Origin: Limnoperna fortunei
Taxonomy: Eukaryota > Mollusca > Bivalvia > Mytilida > Modiolidae
Assembly (NCBI GenBank): GCA_944474755.1
Contig: OX104119.1
Location: 83,146,896-83,210,895 of the forward strand
Length of the DNA: 64,000 bases
Direction: 5' to 3'
The notes under the pieces were generated by a model. It ran no database searches and had not been told where the DNA came from. It saw only the letters and a list, made by a program, of their open reading frames with translations. The stretch's first letter is position 1. Each line of letters begins with the position of its first letter. Below, piece after piece: positions 60,569 to 64,000 of the stretch. The position numbers were made by a program, and so were the translations under genes.

Positions 60569-63500
60569 GTGACCATAGAATCCGTGGCTAAATTTTGATC
60601 AAAGGAAGCCATTATTTAATGGGAAAAAAGTCAATAAATATGAAGACCAGAATGCCTCTTAAATTCGTTATGCTATATTAATAAGTTTAATAAAAAAATA
60701 TGGATTTAAATTCAGAAACATTCGTTGACACAGAAAATGCTCGAGGAAAATAACATGTCAAATAAAATTCCTAATTTTTAGCTGAAACATTTAAACAACA
60801 ATTTAATGAGCATTATTACACACCAGTCCTTTGAAACCAGGTGTTCATATTAAAGCCCTACATTATATATGACATGATTTCAAATTATCTTGCTTTTCGG
60901 AAAGGTATATATATTTCAAAGCTCTTTTATTAGCAGTGTAACAGTTACTTACAATAACATCGTGTTCAGACCGTTTGCTGAAAACAGCTTTATTTATTAT
61001 ACATGAGATGTCATGTGGCAATATGCAAGATTAGAATGCATGTTTTAGTTTTATTATTAACTTTAAAGTATAAAATGATAAGAAAAAGATATTAATTAAG
61101 TAAAATATAAAGAAACCGGACAGTCAACAACGATCGAGGGCAGTCACAAAACCGCAAAAGACACAGGGCACCAAAACGAAACAAACCAACAAGAACAACA
61201 AAAATTAATAATAATTTCAATAAATGTCGTACGACTTACGACTAGTCGTAAATCATGTGTAAACCATAGAACATACGACTTTTTGTGACAGGTGGGCCAG
61301 ATCCCAAGGAAGCACTCAGATGCACCGAAGTTTACAATATAATATCCAGCACACAATAGTCAGCTGATCTCAATATACTCAGTCTATTGTTCAAAGCATA
61401 TTCATTTCGCCAATTATAGAGAAATCAAGGATTAATGAATGTGTTTTATTTGTTAAAGAGGCAAGACAAATGAGTAAAAACAAGAGTTACAACACGAACG
61501 GTTGGAGTTGAGGTCTCATGTGGCAGGGTTAATTTACCACTCTGTCGCGGCCTTTAAACCCGCACCCCACTTTTGCACACCGAAGCGATTGATATAACAC
61601 AGACAGATGCAAATAGGATGACCTTCTCTAAAAATAGAAATTGCACGGAAGTTGTACTTAATATCCACTCATGTCTGTACAAATACATATGAACTGCAAT
61701 AATCAATATGCTCATCGACCCCGCAATCAAATACAGATTTAAGCTGCTCATTTATGTGACTACGGATTAATGCTGATGGTTTTGTTATCGTTTCTAGAAG
61801 AATTGTAACATCATTTTATAACTTCAGTCAATACACAAAGGATTGATGAAATAGGTTTGAACACTATTTATGCATGGAACAATTTAGGAAATGGAAAATA
61901 AATCTTTACAGAAGACATGTTTTCTTTATTCAGTTCTAAAATTGTAAACAGGTCGACGCGCGGGTTAATAGGAAGATTGTATTTGATTTTATTTCAAATG
62001 AAGGTAGATGTAACTAGATCATGAATTTGCGTTGTTGATTTCCGGGGGCGAGAACAGACCAAACTGTTATTTTCAGTATAGAAAATGGTGGTCATATAAG
62101 TGTGATAAACATTATATTTTATCCGAGTTTCCTTTTTAAGGATATGCTAATCTTACGCCTTCTCAACCATAAAAAAGTTCATAACTTAAACAATTTTTCA
62201 TTAAATAAATGAAATAATTTGTCATTTTGATTCATATGCTACACTTTCCAACAAAAAGATTTTGATATAATTTGAATTGTCAAAGTAAAAATTGATGCCA
62301 AATAAATTGGTTTTATATAGGCACGTTTTGCAATTTATCAGAAGCAGACGTCTAGAAAAAGAAAATAAAATACAATAATATATCATTAAAAACAAATTGA
62401 AAATGCAAATGATCAATTCTTGGATATAAAGGAATAAATGTACTATAGCGAAAAGATGTTGCAATGATTTTTGAGTTGTTGTCATTTTTTTATATAGAAA
62501 TAAAATTGAAATAAAATGATATTTATAGCTAAATGTTATAAAATAATCATTTTTGCAAAGGATATTTAGAACATTAACTGTAATATAACTTAAATTAGTC
62601 GTTATGTTGAGCAAATAGGAAGTAGTATTCAGATAGAACATTGTAAAATAATTTTGTGTTTCGTGAATACAATTAAATCAAAGTTATTACATATCTTTAC
62701 TAAAATGTCAAAAACTATACGAGCATTAACTGGGGTCTCTCTATTAAGTAACCGCGAACTTGAAGGGTAATATGTTTAGAATTAAGAATTCGCAGTGACA
62801 TTGTTAAATATTTTGCTTTTAAAGCACACTATATTAAAATGATTAAGAAAGAAAGTATAAGAAGAAAAATGATTACACCATAAATTATTGTTGCCCTAGT
62901 TTGTCGCGATAGTTTGTAGGTATATAAAGGAACGCTGCAGGTGGTAATTTTATATTTCACATCTCAAATTAATATACTATAGTTTATTGTACCCCTGGGG
63001 TCATGGGGTCAAAAGTCAAAACAAACAGTTATCGTGTTTGCCATGAAAACGACTGTCAAGTATAAAACAAAGTAATTATGTTTCGATTTTTAACGCCACG
63101 TGAGAAATATTTCATGTATATTCAGAATAAGAAACGGAATAGTAAGTCACACTTAAAAAACTGTATGTTGTTCTCCCGTCGACTCTTATATTAGATTTAA
63201 TATTAAACGTTTTTTTTTTTTGGGGGGGGGGAGAGGGAATGAAACCCTTTTTCAGACAGGAAGTACTAGCTTATAAGGTTTGTGTAATATAGTGTGCTAT
63301 TATTAAGTTGTGTTGTATCTTATTGACATTTGCGTGGACAAACCAGTAAGTAATAATTAATGCAGGCTCTGTTTATTCTTCAGAAGCACGTGTTTGCAGT
63401 CATGGGTTTTAATATAATAGGATAGATCACATTTTGGTTTCCTGTTTAATTTTTATTTTGTGGTGTGTTTATTTGTCTGAATACGTATTTGTAATCGCTC

Positions 63501-63727
63501 CCCGACTTTTGGCTATTAATAGGTCGGTTTTCTTGCTTTTTATAGGAACTATAATTGAGTTGTTTTTTGATCAGATTTATAATGTTTATAATTGCAGGAG
63601 ACTAATCATGATTTTGCACGACGTATTATTTACAACCTTGGGTTCATTGTCTCGACGATTACACTTATTATAGCCTTATTTATTTTCCTGTACTTCAGGT
63701 AAGAACTAAAAATCAGCTAGTTATTTT
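60569..63727. other. Intron 3 non-coding sequence
   Basis: A 139-codon minus-strand ORF at 62222-62641 is Phe/Ile/Leu/Tyr/Asn-rich, as expected from AT-rich DNA, and has no recognised domain. T and G homopolymer runs lie at 63210-63232. No receptor transmembrane exon was identified. Confidence 0.5.
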
Positions 63728-63812
63728 AAACGCCACATTCAGCTACATTTATGGCGTACTTAATGCAACCACAGTGGTGATACGCATGTTATCAATAGTA
63801 GTAACTACCTTA
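63728..63812 (-). mobile_element. tRNA-derived SINE, - strand, internally deleted
   Basis: The plus strand reads TTAAACGCCACATTCAGC and ATTTATGGCGT, the reverse of the SINE tail. It is followed by CACAGTGGTGATACGC, TCAATAGTAGTAACTACCTT and AACTACATCCGG, the reverse of the head. The central body is missing. It leads directly into the head-derived array that follows. Confidence 0.65.
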
Positions 63813-64000
63813 ACTACATCCGGAAGGTTCAGGGTTTGTCCTTTTAACCACATTCGGAAGGTTCAGGGTTTGTCCTCTTAATTACATGCGGAAGGTTCAG
63901 GGTTTGTCCTCTTAACCACCAGCGGAAGGTTCAGGGTTTGTCCTCTTAATTACATGCGGAAGGTTCAGGGTTTGTCCTCTTATCCACCTGCGGACGGTTC
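63813..64000 (-). repeat. Tandem array of about 34 bp starting from a SINE head, runs off window
   Basis: Units read AACCACATTCGGAAGGTTCA plus GGGTTTGTCCTCTT, with a few variants (AATTACATGCGG, AACCACCAGCGG). The ACCTTAACTACATCCGG segment at the array start corresponds to the reverse complement of the SINE A-box head. At least five copies are visible and the array continues past 64000. Confidence 0.8.

Noticed and set aside
62222..62641. 139-codon minus-strand ORF as a membrane protein gene
   Set aside because: Its composition (Phe, Ile, Leu, Tyr, Asn) is what AT-rich DNA gives by chance, and I see no domain, splice support or conserved motif.
57729..64000. Transmembrane exons of the class B receptor
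   Set aside because: I looked for helix 1-2 motifs (for example basic residues followed by IHxNL) in the forward frames with flanking splice sites and found none. They probably lie beyond the window.

Overview
The window reads as AT-rich, intron-rich animal DNA from a bivalve mollusc, most likely a marine mussel (Mytilidae). The reasons are the very low gene density, the many minisatellites, tRNA-derived SINEs with (CAAA)-type tails, and a hammerhead-ribozyme repeat whose core resembles a sequence I recall as common in mussel DNA. The species call is inference. No bacterial operon, CRISPR array or rRNA gene is visible.

One gene can be supported. On the + strand, three exons (27141-27438, 54692-54811, 57628-57728) join in phase to give the N-terminus of a secretin-family (class B1) G-protein-coupled receptor. 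They encode a putative signal peptide followed by a complete six-cysteine hormone-binding domain, whose cysteine spacing is closest to CRF/DH44-type receptors. The first intron is about 27.3 kb and the second about 2.8 kb. The seven-transmembrane exons were not found and should lie beyond the right edge. A further ORF ending at 28341 has a splice donor of the right phase and could be an alternative first exon or a symmetric cassette exon. Everything from 27439 to 64000 is therefore probably intron of this gene.

The rest is repeat landscape. Left part (1-27 kb): SINE fragments with a tandemly amplified SINE head (about 120-1215), foldback elements (2384-2520, 5127-5266), a 51-bp satellite (6813-8602), a TAAA/TGAA microsatellite (11386-11594), a nearly perfect 24-bp array beside its decayed relative (12757-13800), a 22/23-bp array (14569-15036), a hammerhead ribozyme on the - strand (18910-18958), a 279-bp tandem duplication (19692-20247), a Mutator-like MITE (about 21930-22423) and a CAGA microsatellite (23827-23968).

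Middle (27-53 kb, intron 1): a broken LINE 3' end (29425-30044), a 14/28-bp array (31570-33128), a hAT-like MITE (33355-33642), a 73-bp array (34955-36745), and arrays of 36, 53, 38 and 53 bp. Right part (53-64 kb): a 49-bp satellite that appears to be an amplified SINE body (53283-54219), a 24-bp array 75 bp inside intron 2, an AGGTCTTTCC-ended foldback element, a cluster of SINE insertions of which two have perfect target-site duplications, and another SINE with a tandem head array running off the right end.

The two most interesting signals are the hammerhead ribozyme with an intact catalytic core, and the repeated pattern in which a minus-strand SINE's tRNA-like region has been turned into a tandem array at three separate loci.
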